Positions 22,440 to 34,930 of a stretch of 64,000 nt of DNA are shown here, one piece after another; positions within the stretch are counted from its first letter, which is position 1; each line of letters opens with the position of its first letter. Under the pieces are notes generated by a model that searched no databases, had not been told where the DNA came from, and worked only from the letters and a program-made list of their open reading frames with translations. Position numbers and translations under genes: made by a program. This stretch comes from Angiostrongylus vasorum (Eukaryota > Nematoda > Chromadorea > Rhabditida > Metastrongylidae): NCBI GenBank assembly GCA_018806985.1, contig JADANN010000417.1:620001-684000 (forward strand), read 5' to 3'.

Positions 22440-23355
22440 TGTGACAAAATAACCTAACTTGTAATACAATAGTACAGTTTTTACATCACCTTACGCGGTG
22501 TGCTCGATTAGTTTATGAATACATATAGGAAGCTTGGTCATGGTTTGGAATCTTCCACGTAGGTTTTGTTCCGATCATTTGTTCGTGGTGAATCTGAAAC
22601 AAAGAGAAGTCGTCGTTTATTTGAATATAGTAACAAGTCATAGTGGACAGTGAACATTGTGAACAATTGCACGGTGAAAGCCGATGTTGGCAATATGCAT
22701 TGATCTCAACACAAATTGTTTTCGGTGCTTAATTTGGCCGCACAGAGGTTTTCTCAATACGTTTTTATTTCTTCGATACCTTATCAGACGTAAATCGGTA
22801 TACCGTGGTAGAATAATGGGACCGGAAAAAACTACTCCCTTAACTCAACACTTTAAACAAAGCAGTTTTCCGGACGAGATTATTTGATAAGCCTACTGTA
22901 TTTTACACAACGAAACCAAATACTTAGAGATGCTTTACCAAGACAATATGTCAACTCACTGAGGAGACTTACAGCGATGTTATCTAATAAGAATAAACTT
23001 TTACTCGAATTCTCTAAGGTGGACGATAGTATCTAAGAAGGGCTGATCGTTCACAAACTGCACGTTCATCAATGTGGTGCCACACCGCCTATCTTCGAGA
23101 ACAGACCTTAACCCTTTATCTTAACCTCTATCCTCATTAATATTTGTTCTAAACGACGCCAATGTGTTAATTGATGTTTTAAACGTTGTCCTCAAAATCA
23201 TCTACTCCAAAACCTGTAACATCTACATTTTGCTGAGCCGTCTTTCTCGCCGGGTACAATCTGGTAACGTATAGCAAAAACTAACATATACACCTTTAGA
23301 GCAATAAATCAAAGTCACTTATGTAATTATTACAGACGACCAACTCATGTCCTTG
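22440..23355. other. intergenic, no recognised feature
   Basis: Between NUDT9 and the PLE terminal repeat. AT-rich sequence without a credible exon or repeat. Confidence 0.5.
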
Positions 23356-23359
23356 TATG

Positions 23360-23545
23360 TCAGTATACCCTTCCAGGCTCTGAAGAAGGCGATACTGCCG
23401 AAACGTCAGCTACTGTTGTATTGTATTGTGTTTTTCTATGGAAGTAAATGTATGCTGTTTAACAACCTCGCGATTGCTGAACAAGAAAACGACGCATTCA
23501 TATTCCAATGCCGAGGTTAATAGAAAGTCGATCCTGGGATCATGT
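23360..23545 (+). mobile_element. PLE terminal-repeat fragment
   Basis: Begins with the hammerhead-like motif, then GTAAATGTATGCTGTTTAAC, GATTGCTGAACAAGAAAACG, and ends in the conserved CAATGCCGAGGTTAATAGAA, AGTC seen at other PLE ends (10160, 14955 and 15590, inverted). Confidence 0.6.
23376..23411 (+). ncRNA. minimal hammerhead-ribozyme motif (PLE type)
   Basis: Core CTGAAGA (23380-23386) matches CUGANGA. A stem II hairpin follows (GGC GATACT GCC), then GAAA, then ACGTC with the predicted cleavage after GUC (23407). Flanking GGCT and AGCT pair as a 4-bp stem I (one G-U). Stem III is only ACGT, a self-complementary tetramer, matching the minimalist, dimer-acting hammerheads reported from Penelope-like elements. 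Assignment is by motif and pairing; activity is not shown. Confidence 0.6.
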
Positions 23546-23571
23546 CCTTGTATTTCACCATTCCCATTCCG

Positions 23572-24105
<534 letters not shown>

Positions 24106-24144
24106 GTCTGCTGTGAAAAATAGTAATAGGCAGCAAATGAAAAG

Positions 24145-24400
24145 TTAGTGTTATGACTTCGACTACAGCCTCAACTTGACTAGGTTTAGTGCCGATTTAA
24201 GCCTCCCACATCATTCTCGTCTATGGTTGGGTAGAAAAATAGCTGAGAAAGGCAAAGCAAAAAGCCTCAGTGCTAACACGGGAGCCCCCGGAGGGGGTGA
24301 TCGCGGGTTCGAATCTGGTCTGAGATCGAGGTTTAGCAAATATCTCAGCCTCACAGTGGTTGTGTTTCATGTCATTTACTTAGCGAAAAAATTATTAACT
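24145..24400 (+). repeat. SINE-B copy
   Basis: Left part ACTACAGCCTCAACTTGACT and TGCCGATTTAAGCC; tRNA-like core GGGAGCCCCCGGAGGGGGTG, GGGTTCGAATCTGG; right part GCAAATATCTCAGCC. Confidence 0.8.
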
Positions 24401-24774
24401 GCTGTGGAAAACTCAGTCTCTTTCAGAGGGTTTTGACCGCTGTGAAACTGAACGGGAGGTAGAATTCTTCAACTGCGCTACGCTCCAAAACTAGGCTTTA
24501 TCCCAGCAACGTGCTTTATGTGGCAAGAAGTTCATTGATAGTAACCATCTCACTCTTATTTTTTTCTGCTTAAACTATGGTCGAATATGATCACAAGATC
24601 CATGTCAGCACGGATCTCCATTGTCACCTCGATGGTTGCACTTCCGTGGACGAGTTTTCGGGAGAATCAGGCCTTTCATTGGACAACACTTACTATTGTT
24701 TAAGATGCCATCCTTACTAGTACTACTTTTCGTTTATCTATGAGCTAATCGTTAGGGAAATAAAAAAGAAGACA

Positions 24775-25045
24775 ACTACAAGATTGCTGAGATATTTGCA
24801 AAACTCCGGACCGCAGGTGTTTGCGGTGGGGAACGAACGCGCTATTGTCCTTTCCGGGGAGTAGCGCGTTCACCACCACACCATGCGGGTCCTTCGTTTC
24901 GCCTGTGTCTCAGCTAGTTCTTATCGATCTGTGTCGTCAGCAATCACCCGTCACCGGGACTGACCTGCGGTCCGGAGTTTTCCAAATATCTCAGCAATCT
25001 TGTAGTTGTATTTCGCATAGTAATAACCTGCCATAAAAAGTATAA
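24775..25045 (-). repeat. SINE-B copy
   Basis: Minus-strand copy with AAAACTCCGGACCGCAGGTG, GGGGAACGAACGCGCTATTG, CACCACACCATGCGGGTCCT, TCAGCTAGTTCTTATCGATC as read on the plus strand. Confidence 0.85.
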
Positions 25046-26345
25046 AAAGGCGGAAAATAAAAAGTTAAAAAAAGACACTTATTTTCTGTGGAACTCAAAT
25101 ATATTTGCACTTAGCGTTATCCTTTATCTGATGGGGCAAAGTGCAGAATTGCTCTCAAAATATCCCTAATACTATTCTATCGTAGCACTGAAATCGTTCT
25201 GTATGTCGGATTGTGATACCTGGAGATTTCCCACTCCCATTTCTAAAGTCACTTCGAGGGCATTCTTCTCAATGGGAAAGGTCCTCCGTTGGAAGGAGTA
25301 GTATGAGTTAATCTTCAGTTTGAAGAGAACTTTCAGGGTTCTAACGCATTTTTCCCAAACGACGATGGTTTAACTGATAACTATGGTTTATCCTGTTGGA
25401 TAAATCCAGCACAGTTCCGGAAGAGCGACTTTTTAGTTAATCTCGGCAGTAGTAAGCAAGTTATTTTGCCCTTGCAGCTGTCTTTGATGAGCAGTTGTGA
25501 GGTTGTTAACACATACTTCAGTTTTCAACGGCTAACATTTCGGTGAGACCGCTTTGTAAGCTGATTTTCCGTTGTTCACTTTTCACTAGCACACTTCTCA
25601 TTTGACGGAAAATTTATCGTTCGCGCAATATATTCCTTCCCTTGAGTCTCTAAAGCAGTTCTAGAGCTCCCCCGTGTCGTCATCACTTCCTGCTAGTGCC
25701 TATGTTCTTGCCTGAATAGCTGTGACTCCCTGACCATTTTTAGCCTAGGAGATTTTGATTGACAGAACACTTGCTCTGTATCGCGCTTCGACACTCGGGA
25801 GCATACTCAATGGGGTAGGGGTGAATCGTTAGCAGGAAACTAGGGACCAATGTCTGAAGTCAGACATGTAAAGCTACCGAAGAAAGATGCTATCATATCA
25901 GGAAATCACCATTTGTGTATAGAAATTAAGGAAGCGAAGATCCAACGACCACAGATCCAACAGGTCGAGTAATTGTGTGCTCCAATAGAGGTGCATTCTC
26001 AGCGGACGAGTTTCCCTAATGCATGATGCGAGCGCGGCGTCAAAATTTCGTGTCACGTGGAGTGGGCCGGAGTCCTGGCGTCCTGGTGGTGTTGTCTTTT
26101 TCGGACTTCTGTTATTGGTATTATCTTCCATGTTGTCAAGAATGTTAAGGCTTCCTGTGATGTTGTGGATTCGATTGTTACCTGTAGATTTGTAGTCAGA
26201 TTGATCGGTAATCCCAGTGCCGTACACCACTAGTACGACACATTCGTGAAGTGATCGCTGTCATGTATGTCCGGCTAGAAGCAGCACAATGTTTTAGATC
26301 TCATGTTATGGCATTTACATGCGTTTACCCACTGTCCACTTACAT
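25046..26345. other. intergenic, upstream of the SR protein gene
   Basis: No recognised gene. A 110-codon minus-strand frame at 25898-26230 (MEDNTNNRSPKKTTPPGR) has no family signature and may be chance. This stretch should contain the promoter of the downstream gene. Confidence 0.4.
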
Positions 26346-26346
26346 G

Positions 26347-26359
26347 GCAATTTCAGAAG
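26347..26359 (+). promoter_or_regulatory. candidate spliced-leader trans-splice acceptor
   Basis: GCAATTTCAG ends at 26356, three bases before the ATG of the SR-protein gene. An acceptor this close to the start codon, with no upstream exon in frame, is the usual picture for nematode SL trans-splicing. Confidence 0.5.
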
Positions 26360-29300
26360 ATGTCTCGTCGTGCGCCTCCGCCGATTGAAGGACTGTACTC
26401 ACTGAAAGTATGTAGTCAGACGCACTGTATATGTATTAACCACTTAAGCCGATAAATTTAGGTCGACAACATCTCCTACAATACGACGCAAGCTGATCTT
26501 CGTAGAATGTTCGACAAATACGGCGAAATTGGAGACATTCATATCCCTCGAGACAAGTACACCCGTCAGAGCAAAGGTTTCGGATTTGTTCGCTTTTTAC
26601 AGGTACTGTCGTTCACTAATTTAAGTTCCAAGCAGTCCTTTTTCACTCCTTTGCTGCGTAACTGTCGATTCACGAGTTACTTTCAGCCGACGCGATGCCG
26701 AATACGCTATGGACCGTACAGATGGGCGTTGGGTTGAAGGCCGCGAAATTCGTGTTGCGATGGCTCGTTATGAACGACCAATCGATGAACGTGGCAGTTA
26801 CACTAGGCGCGGGAGGTAAATGAATCACTTTAATTAACTGGAATCGGCCTTTAGGTTGTAAATCCCTTTAGAATCTTAGTCATAGTGGGCAAATGTTGCT
26901 AACCAGGTATGACCTTTTATTAGTCCATTGTTCTGCAACATAACTGTGTAGGTTCGCATAAGTTATTTAAACGTCTACCTTCCTTACTGTTTATTAACCG
27001 CGTGAGAGTGAAAAACATGAATTCTTGGTTCATTTGCTAAGCGGCAGTGGCACATTCTGCAGAAATGAGTTGCTTCAAGGGCTTTACCGTAAGAAAGTTT
27101 GTAAAGGGAAAAGTGTGCGAGAAGATGCTTCGGCTAGAAGTCGCTACTGACCGCAAGAAAAGTTAATGAGGTAGTGATTTGCATGTTTTGAACAGTTGGG
27201 GATTTGTGTAGGTAGTTGCAAACGTACTTTGCGGGTCATTATTAAAACGATTTATTACTACTATTTCCGTTATTATTGTTATTATTATCAGTGTTATTGC
27301 TACTTTCATCACGATCGTAGCAGTTTTTGTTACCAATTTTTTATTGCCGTCTAAATGTTAAGCTTTCCCAGTTTTGTTCATTCATTTCTATTGAGACAAG
27401 TTCGGGAGAAAAATTTAACTAGGTGGTGCAAAGATTCTTTTGGCGTTTTTTTTCTTTAAATGGACAGTTGTTAAAGAAGAATCAAGAGGTTTTTTTCCGC
27501 TACGAAGTATCTGAGTAGCATCTTTTCATTCCAATACACATTTAAAAAATAGAGTCTGTTTCCTAGTTTTTCCAATGTATTTTGCCTTGTTTACCTTAAC
27601 GAAAAGGTGTTTTGAACTGTGGTTGTCACAGGTCGGCCGTAGCTGTTTGCAGTCACGGCTGAAGCAGTCGCCTAGTATGCAGAATTGCTGACGAGCAGAA
27701 CAATGAAACAGTAGCAGTCCCGAGAGCAGATGTGCAGCCGTGCAGTGCAGTATCAGTGCAGAACATCATTTCGGGGTGCAGATTCTGGCTGTCAGCATCT
27801 ATGGTGCTGAAAGAACCAGCAGTTATTGCCGATTACATGGTCGACCTGATCCAAGCTCTTAATAGTCCCAGCGTTTCCCGCATTTGTTTTCATATGAGGC
27901 TGTATATTGATGGCGTCAATTTGTCCGTGGTTGGTTGGAAGAATTGGTAGTATCCTTGTTAAAATTCATCGCACGATACATTTAAAAATAACAAGTACTA
28001 GTTTCTTTTGACGTTTCCATAACTTTGCGAATTAAGAACTGATGTCTTCTCTATCTAGAACTAAATTCTAGCAAATAGTAGAATTAGAAGGGTTAGACGC
28101 AGCGTGAGAGAAGTGTCGGTAATGCACAAGCAGCCAAATGGTTAGGTAAACAGTGACACTTGACGTTCCAGGTTTTCGATTTTTTTTACGTGAAAACTTA
28201 GGATGGAAATAGTGTTCAGCTCGTAAGATCTTTCCCAATCTTAAACGTAAATAACGGGTAAGATTTCCTACAAAGACTTCCTACAAATCGTGCGATGTTT
28301 TCTAGACAAGGTTTAGGACTACCTCTATGTGAATGGGTCTTAAAGTTTCAAATTAGATCGCGCTCTCGTTCTCCTCGTCGTCGCAGTCGCAGTCGCTCAC
28401 CACGCCGTTCGAGATCTCGTTCTCCTCGCAGTAGAAGTCGAAGTGCATCGGTGAGTTACGAAATATTAGCTGTTTGATACTATTTTTTTTGTTGTTGTTT
28501 GAAGAGAGTGCTATCGATCTGTTCTTCGCTAACTATTAAAAACGTTAAATTTTTTTTAAAGTACCACTTTCTCGATCACCGGCCCATCTATGTTTCGCTA
28601 TCGATGTGTATTCTCCTGGATCTCGAAGATGTGACAGATTTCGAAGGTCAGAGCTTCGCATTCCGGCTAGATATTGAGAGTGCCGGCTATATTTCAGAAG
28701 ACATCGCTCAAGCGCTCTGTGAGTGGTGCGAAGCTCTCTTGACGTAGTTGAAGCATCAACCGTCTCCGCAGCATAACAGAGCGCTGGGAGGACCGTAGAA
28801 TCGAAGAGATGAGCGCGGATTTTCGGGTCCTGGTTGGTGGCTTCCTTGAGAGGCCGGAATGCGGCCCAACCTGCTCTCCTTCTTCTATCTATTTCCTCCT
28901 TCATGTTGTTTTCCATATTCGTTGATCGCCCAAGGTACGGGGTGGTCTCTGCAATGAGAGAGCCATCTAGTTCAATTTTTTTTCGCCTTCGCACCATGGG
29001 TTTTTCATGAACTGGGTCTTCTTTCGATTTATGCGAAGTCCGATCTTTTTCCCCGCTTCGTTGAGCTCGTTGATCATCATCTCTGCTTCTCTAGTACTTG
29101 TTAAGAAGATGATAATGAGTAACAGATGATGAAGCTGACTTTCTTTTTTGATTTGGAAGTTGGAGAATTCCCAAGCGCGGTGAAAGGATTTCGTTTGAGG
29201 TGACTAGATGGGAAATAGATAGGTGTGCGACAAACTCAACGCTTCTGACATTTTGTAACCGAAATTTCTCTCTACGTCTAACACGGCATTCATCATCCAT

Positions 29301-30716
29301 TTGGAGTATGTCCGTCTTCCTGCGTTTTGTCTGTGTTTGGCGTTCACATGGAATTTAATGCAACCTCAAGAAATGTGTGAAGGTCGGCGTCTGAAGAGAC
29401 TGTTCTGGCGGTGCAGGTGTAGAACAAAAAGCAATCTCTGTGGGGTATTACGAGCCTCCTTGTTTTGTCCGTTTCCAATGACGTCCTCTGTAACCAGATA
29501 TTTGATCACCTTTCCCCGCATGTAACACCGCCCGACGTCGTAGATGGGAGCGCATGGTGTGCTATGTGTTGAGGCCGGAGATTCGCTGGTTTAGCCATTT
29601 TGCTTCTCTGAAACTCCCAGGTGAATTTCCGAAGCCTTCCTTGGGTAGCCATCACCCATGGAAGTCGCCGTCTTTGTAGATCGAAGGGAGATTTGCTACC
29701 ATGCGACTAGTTTGATAGCAGGACATTGATGATTCTTGGTATTGGGTTACTCTTAGATGTGCTTCCTAGTGGAAACGCCGGACTGCTAAGCTTGGGAGGC
29801 CTTGCCGAGGGATGAATCTCCCCCTCTGTACATCGCAGCCCGACACCCAGGAGCACCTCCCAGTCACGATGAGGGCAAAACCGCTGGAAAGCAGGATCCA
29901 TAGTACATCTGGTAATCCTATTTTTAACACACAGGGTTCGGCGTGAGTTAATTTTCATTCACACGTTGCGAAAATGACAGCTTCCAGTTTTAAACTAGCA
30001 TATTTCAGCTTAATGTGAACTTTATTAATTTCAGTGAAATGGATTAGAAGCTACAATTCTTTGCTTAGAGGACAAATGTTATCTTTTTTTTTTACCACGA
30101 CAAAATTTTGGTTTTCTGAAGGATAGTAGACAAGTTTTACATCTGATTTCCTGGAGGTTCGGATTTCGAGAGTGGAAGTAACTGAAATAACGTTATTTCA
30201 TCGATTAGAACACGACGATCTTCGGAAATGCGTTACTGATGTTTATGGCCGCCGAGACTTCTTCTGGAGTCCTAGAAACTTATTTTTCCTCCTAAATTTT
30301 AATTCTAAACATTTTTGAAAATCTGTTAGGAGGTTTAAAATACCATATTTACTAAACAAGTAGAGCAAAAATTGAGTTGACAAAGAGTATATTTCTCCTG
30401 TAATCTCATGACGTTTTTGACGCTTCAAATATGCAGGTTATCGAAAAATTACCAGCTGTTTCCAAAAATCAGTTTCGGACACTAATTATTAATAGGGGTA
30501 CTGCTAATGAGTATTCTGTGCTGCCTTATAATTTTTTTCTACCAGAGTAATTTTTATATTACTGTTCAGCCTCGTCGTAGCCGTAGTCGAAGCGCTAGCC
30601 CTAGGCGCGAGCGTCGTTCGGCATCACCAAATGGCAAGGAGACAACACCAGATCGTGCGGGCTCTGAAGAACGCAGATCACGTAGCCGTAGTCGTTCACG
30701 TTCAGGCAGTCCTTGA
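26360..30716 (+). CDS. SRSF2: SR splicing factor, SRSF2 (SC35) / RSP-4 type
   Basis: Nuclear serine/arginine-rich factor that binds exonic enhancers and promotes spliceosome assembly. Exons: 26360-26407, 26462-26602, 26687-26815, 28357-28450, 30570-30716. The N-terminus [16 protein letters not shown] leads into one [12 protein letters not shown] as RNP2, and [13 protein letters not shown] containing RNP1. It continues [20 protein letters not shown] and MARYERP, then an RS domain ([15 protein letters not shown], then [11 protein letters not shown] and TGA). The coding sum is 559, one base over a multiple of three. The excess is a T in CGCTTTTTACAG at the exon 2 end: four Ts would give FVRFYS joined to RRDAE, the family consensus. 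With that base ignored the protein has 185 residues. Long introns 3 and 4 carry LINE fragments. Confidence 0.93.
28545..29710 (-). mobile_element. RTE LINE fragment in SR-protein intron 4
   Basis: Minus-strand frame at 28997-28545 reads [66 protein letters not shown] and RWAGDRE, the thumb and C-terminal region of an RTE reverse transcriptase from a subfamily different from the 3-6 kb element. At 29560-29710 a piece homologous to the RTE 5' leader (GATTTGCTACCATGCGACTA) follows, suggesting a copy with a large internal deletion. Confidence 0.75.
29720..30560. other. SR-protein intron 4 remainder, no recognised feature
   Basis: No exon-like frame or known repeat recognised between the LINE fragment and the last exon. 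Confidence 0.45.
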
Positions 30717-30930
30717 TGCCTGTGAAATGTTAAGGGTGTCTGAGTAAATCTGTTAATTTTTTACGTTCTTTTCATAATGCTTTTGCTTCGTACTCCTTAC
30801 ACTTACTATGCAGTATTTTCAGTGTTTTCAAAGCCTGCTATCTGCTTCTAATGTTGTATTATGGTTGTGTTTTTTGTAGCGTCATGGAGTTATGTCTCAC
30901 TGGCGAGATCTTTTGTTAAAGTGCAGTATT

Positions 30931-30936
30931 AATAAA
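30931..30936 (+). terminator. polyadenylation signal of the SR-protein gene
   Basis: AATAAA about 215 bases after the stop codon, the first canonical hexamer on this strand. Confidence 0.6.
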
Positions 30937-31169
30937 GGTAGAAATCAAATGTGATTCGGGTGTACAATTGTCAGATTTTGTAATCCGCTAAGTTGTTTGG
31001 TTGTGTGAAGGTTCTATCACATGAGGATGTGTTTCCTACGAGAATGAACCTCGGCAGGTAGAACTTGCTATATAAATGTTTATTCGTGTAGTGAAGAGGT
31101 CCTCATAAACACGCACAGCTTTGCTCACTACGAGCTGTCCTGTTTTTTAATGGAGATCAGCCGCGGAAG

Positions 31170-32400
31170 CTCACATGGGTTATGAGTGTGCATGGTGTAC
31201 ATCAAAAAATCGGTCTGGAATATTGCGCGAGTGTACGAAATAGTCCTATTTGCATTCATTTTTGGATATATGGAGTCTGTTCAGAAAGAAAAGCTTCAAG
31301 ACACGCCGATGTGTTGGATTCCTACATGAAGGTGGTGATTTCCACTTCAAAATCGCCTCCGTAATGTCTTTGTCCAGTAGGCGGATAGTAGGGTGTTTGG
31401 TTCTACGTTCTTTTATGTGGACGCAGGAAGTACACCCGTCTGTCTAACGTCACCGCACGCTTTACAAGGGATTAGATTCACTGTGCCCGAGCTCATATAA
31501 TCACTGTGTCGATCGTTTGGACAAGTTATGCAATTTTGCGTTTTGCGTACTTCACTCACCATTGCTGAATTCACTGGGCCGACTCCTCTTAAACGTTTTA
31601 TAGCCGTACTTATTTTGTTGGAGGTGACGGGAAGAACCAACGGACTCTGTTTTCACTAGACTTATAGCTTTGCACTGTGGTTTTTTCCTTTAAACCTGTC
31701 CCGAGTAGCCACCGTTTCGTAGCAATTAAAATTGGCTATTTTTTAGCGCTAATTTCAAGAATTCTTCTTTCTGCTCTCCTTCCGCGCACTCACTGGCGGC
31801 TGTTCGAAACATGTTTCTCACATGGGTCTTTTTTAGCGTGAGAAGTTAGAGGAGATTAAACCAGTATGTTTTTTGTTGACTGGCCTTGGGCACCATTTGG
31901 TGGTGTGGCCGTCTTTGGATAGCTGAATTTCAACGTTCGAAAACAGATGTCTCACTTTTTAGTTTCCTCCCGCGTGAAATTGATGTACTGTGACTGTTGG
32001 TTTAGCAGTTCAGAACATTTGTCCATCCCCTCTTGTGTGGATCAGATGGCAAAACCATCATATACATTTCAACAGTTGAATAGGGGCCAAAGACGAAGTA
32101 CGGGGCTTAGAGGCTAGACACGAATACAGTGGCAAGGCTGTCGTGCGTAATATTTTCGGAAAAATCTAGAGATTCAGCAGTTCAGGCACTAATCGAGAAG
32201 CTATACATGTTTACTTTCATGTTGCATAAGGAGCCTGCGGATGACTTGCATTGCGGAGTCATTCGACATGTTAGTATAAAGGGGTAACGTCAAAGGACTC
32301 CTTCACGTACGCGCTGTTACGTAGGCGGTCCAGGAACAGACATTATTTTTGCCTTTGGGTGCCTGTTTCATTTGATGTCCTCAAGTGAATGAGTCTATAG
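31170..32400 (-). mobile_element. Penelope-like element: RT tail, linker and GIY-YIG nuclease, decayed
   Basis: Minus strand, 5' to 3'. A reverse-transcriptase remnant has an active-site-like YDGFAI near 32060, then EGMDKCSELLNQQSQYINFT and KDGHTTKW. A basic linker (HVRNMFRTA, near 31810) leads to a Cys motif NCITCPNDRHSDYMSSGTV and a nuclease start NLIPCKACGD. Nuclease tail fragments (LLDKDITEAILKWKS, CLEAFLSEQT) follow down to about 31170. Domain order is that of Penelope-like retroelements. Stops and frameshifts throughout. Confidence 0.75.
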
Positions 32401-32749
32401 TAAGTGGTTGTCTGTGACCCTTGTCACTTAAATTATCACACTTATCTCCATAATGAAAATTTTGAAACCAGTATTGTACCACGCAGTCGTCAGAGTATTG
32501 GCTAGTTCGTGGTGTAGTGAGCTTTTCTTCCTTTCTCCTTCACGCGAAGAATTCTTATAGGTACAGAAGCTCACATTAGCAAACTTGGGTAACTAAACTT
32601 TTATGAAAACAGTGTTAACACAACGATAACAAACGAGACGATACGGAAAAGTGTAGCCAGAAATGTAGAGTACCGTAGTCAATAGGCATAAACAACACAA
32701 ACACATGCACGAACGATAAGATACTGGCTGTAGTGGATTGGCTTCGTGG

Positions 32750-32930
32750 AACACATTAGTTTGAATCAGTTGTCAGATCCAAATAATTACTAGTGAAATA
32801 GAATGCTCGACTTTCCACAAATTTGCCAGGCGGGACTTTTGTTGTTTGCATAGAGCAAGTCTTTAGATGCTTGAGATACTGGTTTGTAACCGCTTTTAGT
32901 AATAATAGCAATACAGTATTAACGATGTGG
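32750..32930 (+). pseudogene. decayed copy of adaptor exon 5
   Basis: By eye about three-quarters identical over about 170 bases to 2951-3120, including TCAGTTGTCAG, TAATTAC, AGAATGCT, TTTGCCA and GGGACTTTTGT. In the exon frame it reads SLNQLSDPNNY, then TAG TGA, so it is broken. No other adaptor exon was found beside it. Confidence 0.65.
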
Positions 32931-32967
32931 GAATGTCTAGAAGGGTAGAGAATACAAGCGCCAAGAT

Positions 32968-33722
32968 CCGGGGGGCTCGCCTATTACACACTGTACATCG
33001 GAGTCCATTACTCTGCGTTTCTCTCAGGTGGTTCTTCACTTAACGCTGCCATCAGTAATCATCCTTCAGCGAGATTGATCAGCATCACATCATACCCTTC
33101 CGTGAAAAATTATAGTAGGCAGAAAAATAAAACGATAACATTGTGATTGACTACAGCCTCAGCTTAACTGAGTTCAGTGCCGACTTTTGCTTTCCAAAGC
33201 CTTCGATACCTCACCTCTCGTCCTTCACACGTAAAAAAAGCACTTATCAAAAAAGTCGTACAGAACGGCTAAAAAATGTGCACACAGGAGAAGAGAAAAG
33301 GAAGGAATTGCTGAACTTGCCACTAAAAATGGCTACTTCCAATGGCTGCGAAGCAGAAACCACTCGGGTCAGACCAGAAGGTGGGGTTATGCTCCGAATT
33401 TAATGCTAGAAGTCTAAATAGGATCTTTTCAAGCTATTCTTCATAGCAAACCAAGTAAGATACGCCATTAAGAGCTGCCTAAGAAGAAGTGGCCTTGAGA
33501 ATTTTATGGCAGTTGTTGACATCCCCACCTAACACCCTATACCATTAATTAGTTCAAAACCGCCTCTATGAACGTTTGTACAGCTCAGAAAATTGTGTGG
33601 CCTGTCGTAGCGAGAGAGACGGTGATTCTATGAATTCAGGTACAATATACTTATTTTCCTGTAAAGCATACGGTGAAGTATGCGTTAGGGAGACTAGTAA
33701 AGCACTTCATATCCGCAATAAA
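32968..33722 (+). repeat. left arm of a large imperfect palindrome
   Basis: Reverse complement of about 34612-35365 at roughly 90-95% identity by eye. It starts within CCGGGGGGCTCGCCTATTAC (SINE-B-like) and runs through PLE reverse-transcriptase and linker sequence to CACTTCATATCCGCAATAAA. Confidence 0.8.
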
Positions 33723-33890
33723 AGCACATCTAGATGGGAAACTTAAAATTCCCCAATACGCCCCTCTAGGTACATTTTCGGCAAAAACGAACATTGATGA
33801 TGATTTTAAAGTGACTGTCAAGATCCTAGCGCAGCAATCGAGGACAGCAACGCGCAAAAAATATTAGAGCGTTTTGGACAAATTTGCTGC
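33200..33890 (+). mobile_element. Penelope-like element fragment, plus strand
   Basis: RT C-terminal segment (EEKRKELLNLPLKMATSNG, CEAETTRVRPEGGVMLRI), then the linker and nuclease start TIYLFSCKAYGEVCVRETSK in broken frames, then the nuclease tail AHLDGKLKIPQYAPLGTFSA and KVTVKILAQQSRTATRK. Closely paired with the minus-strand copy on the other side of the palindrome. Confidence 0.75.
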
Positions 33891-33929
33891 TCGGCGCTTT
33901 GTAAAGTATAGGACCACACATATATTGTT

Positions 33930-34930
33930 CATGCCGAATGATCAGTGATAACAATCTACATCAAAAAATCATTCTGAGAAAAGGGTTAGCTCAACTGTGG
34001 TCGTGAGGCTTTCGCCTTTTCGGTTCATTTCTGGATTTCCGAAATTTATACAAAACGCTTGAAGAGCCTTGCGAAATGACAATTTCCATTCTTGCGCCAG
34101 GATCGTGAGAGTCACACCAAGGTCATCAACGTTTTGCTTTTGTACCTTTTGAATATCTAGGAGTAGGTGCATTGTCGAACTTTAAGCTATTCAGTTACTG
34201 TTCTTTTATGCAGACACAAAGTGGTGTACCCATTTTGGCAATGTATTCTATACTATTCTATACGGCATGCCTTACATCCGCTCAAGTATATTGTACCTGA
34301 ATTATGCAATCCGTGTCTCTGCCGTTTAGGAAAATCGCGCAATTTTCCGTGTTATACAAACGATCACAGAAGCGTTTGCGTACTAATTGATGGCTCGGCA
34401 TAATAAGTGAACGGTCAAAAACTGCCAGAGAAATTCCAAGACCACTTCGTAGGCACGTCTGTGTGACGTAACTTGTTTAGTTTAAGAATGGTAGTACGGG
34501 GATCTTGCTTATGTTTGGAACAGTGCTTTGAGGAACAACCCTTCCTTTTCGCCTGACCCGAGTGGCTTCTGCTTCGTAGAAACTGGAAATGGCTTTTTTC
34601 GCGCCATGTTTCTTTTTATTTTTTTGCGGATATGAAGTGCTCTACTAGTTTCCCTAACGCATTCTTCATCGTATGCCTTACAGGAAAATAAGTATATTGT
34701 ACCTGAATTCATAGAATCACCGTCTCTCGTACGATAGGCCACACAATTTTGTGAGCTGCACAAACGTTCATAGAGGCGGTTTCAAACTAATTAATGGTGT
34801 AGGATGTTAGGTGGGATGTCAATAACTGCCATAGAATTCTCTGGACTACTTCTTCTTAGGCAGCTCTTAATGGCGTATCTTACTTGGTTTGTTATGAAGA
34901 ATAGCTTGAAAAGATCCTATTTAGACTTCT
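33930..34930 (-). mobile_element. Penelope-like element fragments, minus strand
   Basis: Minus-strand nuclease start TIYLFSCKAYDEECVRETSR (about 34690-34630) and RT tail lie in the right palindrome arm. A further nuclease piece (about 34300-34200) and tail DDLGVTLTILAQEWKLSFRK, ALQAFCINFGNPEMNRK (34130-34000) lie in the spacer. Together with the plus-strand copy they form a tail-to-tail inverted pair. Confidence 0.7.
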
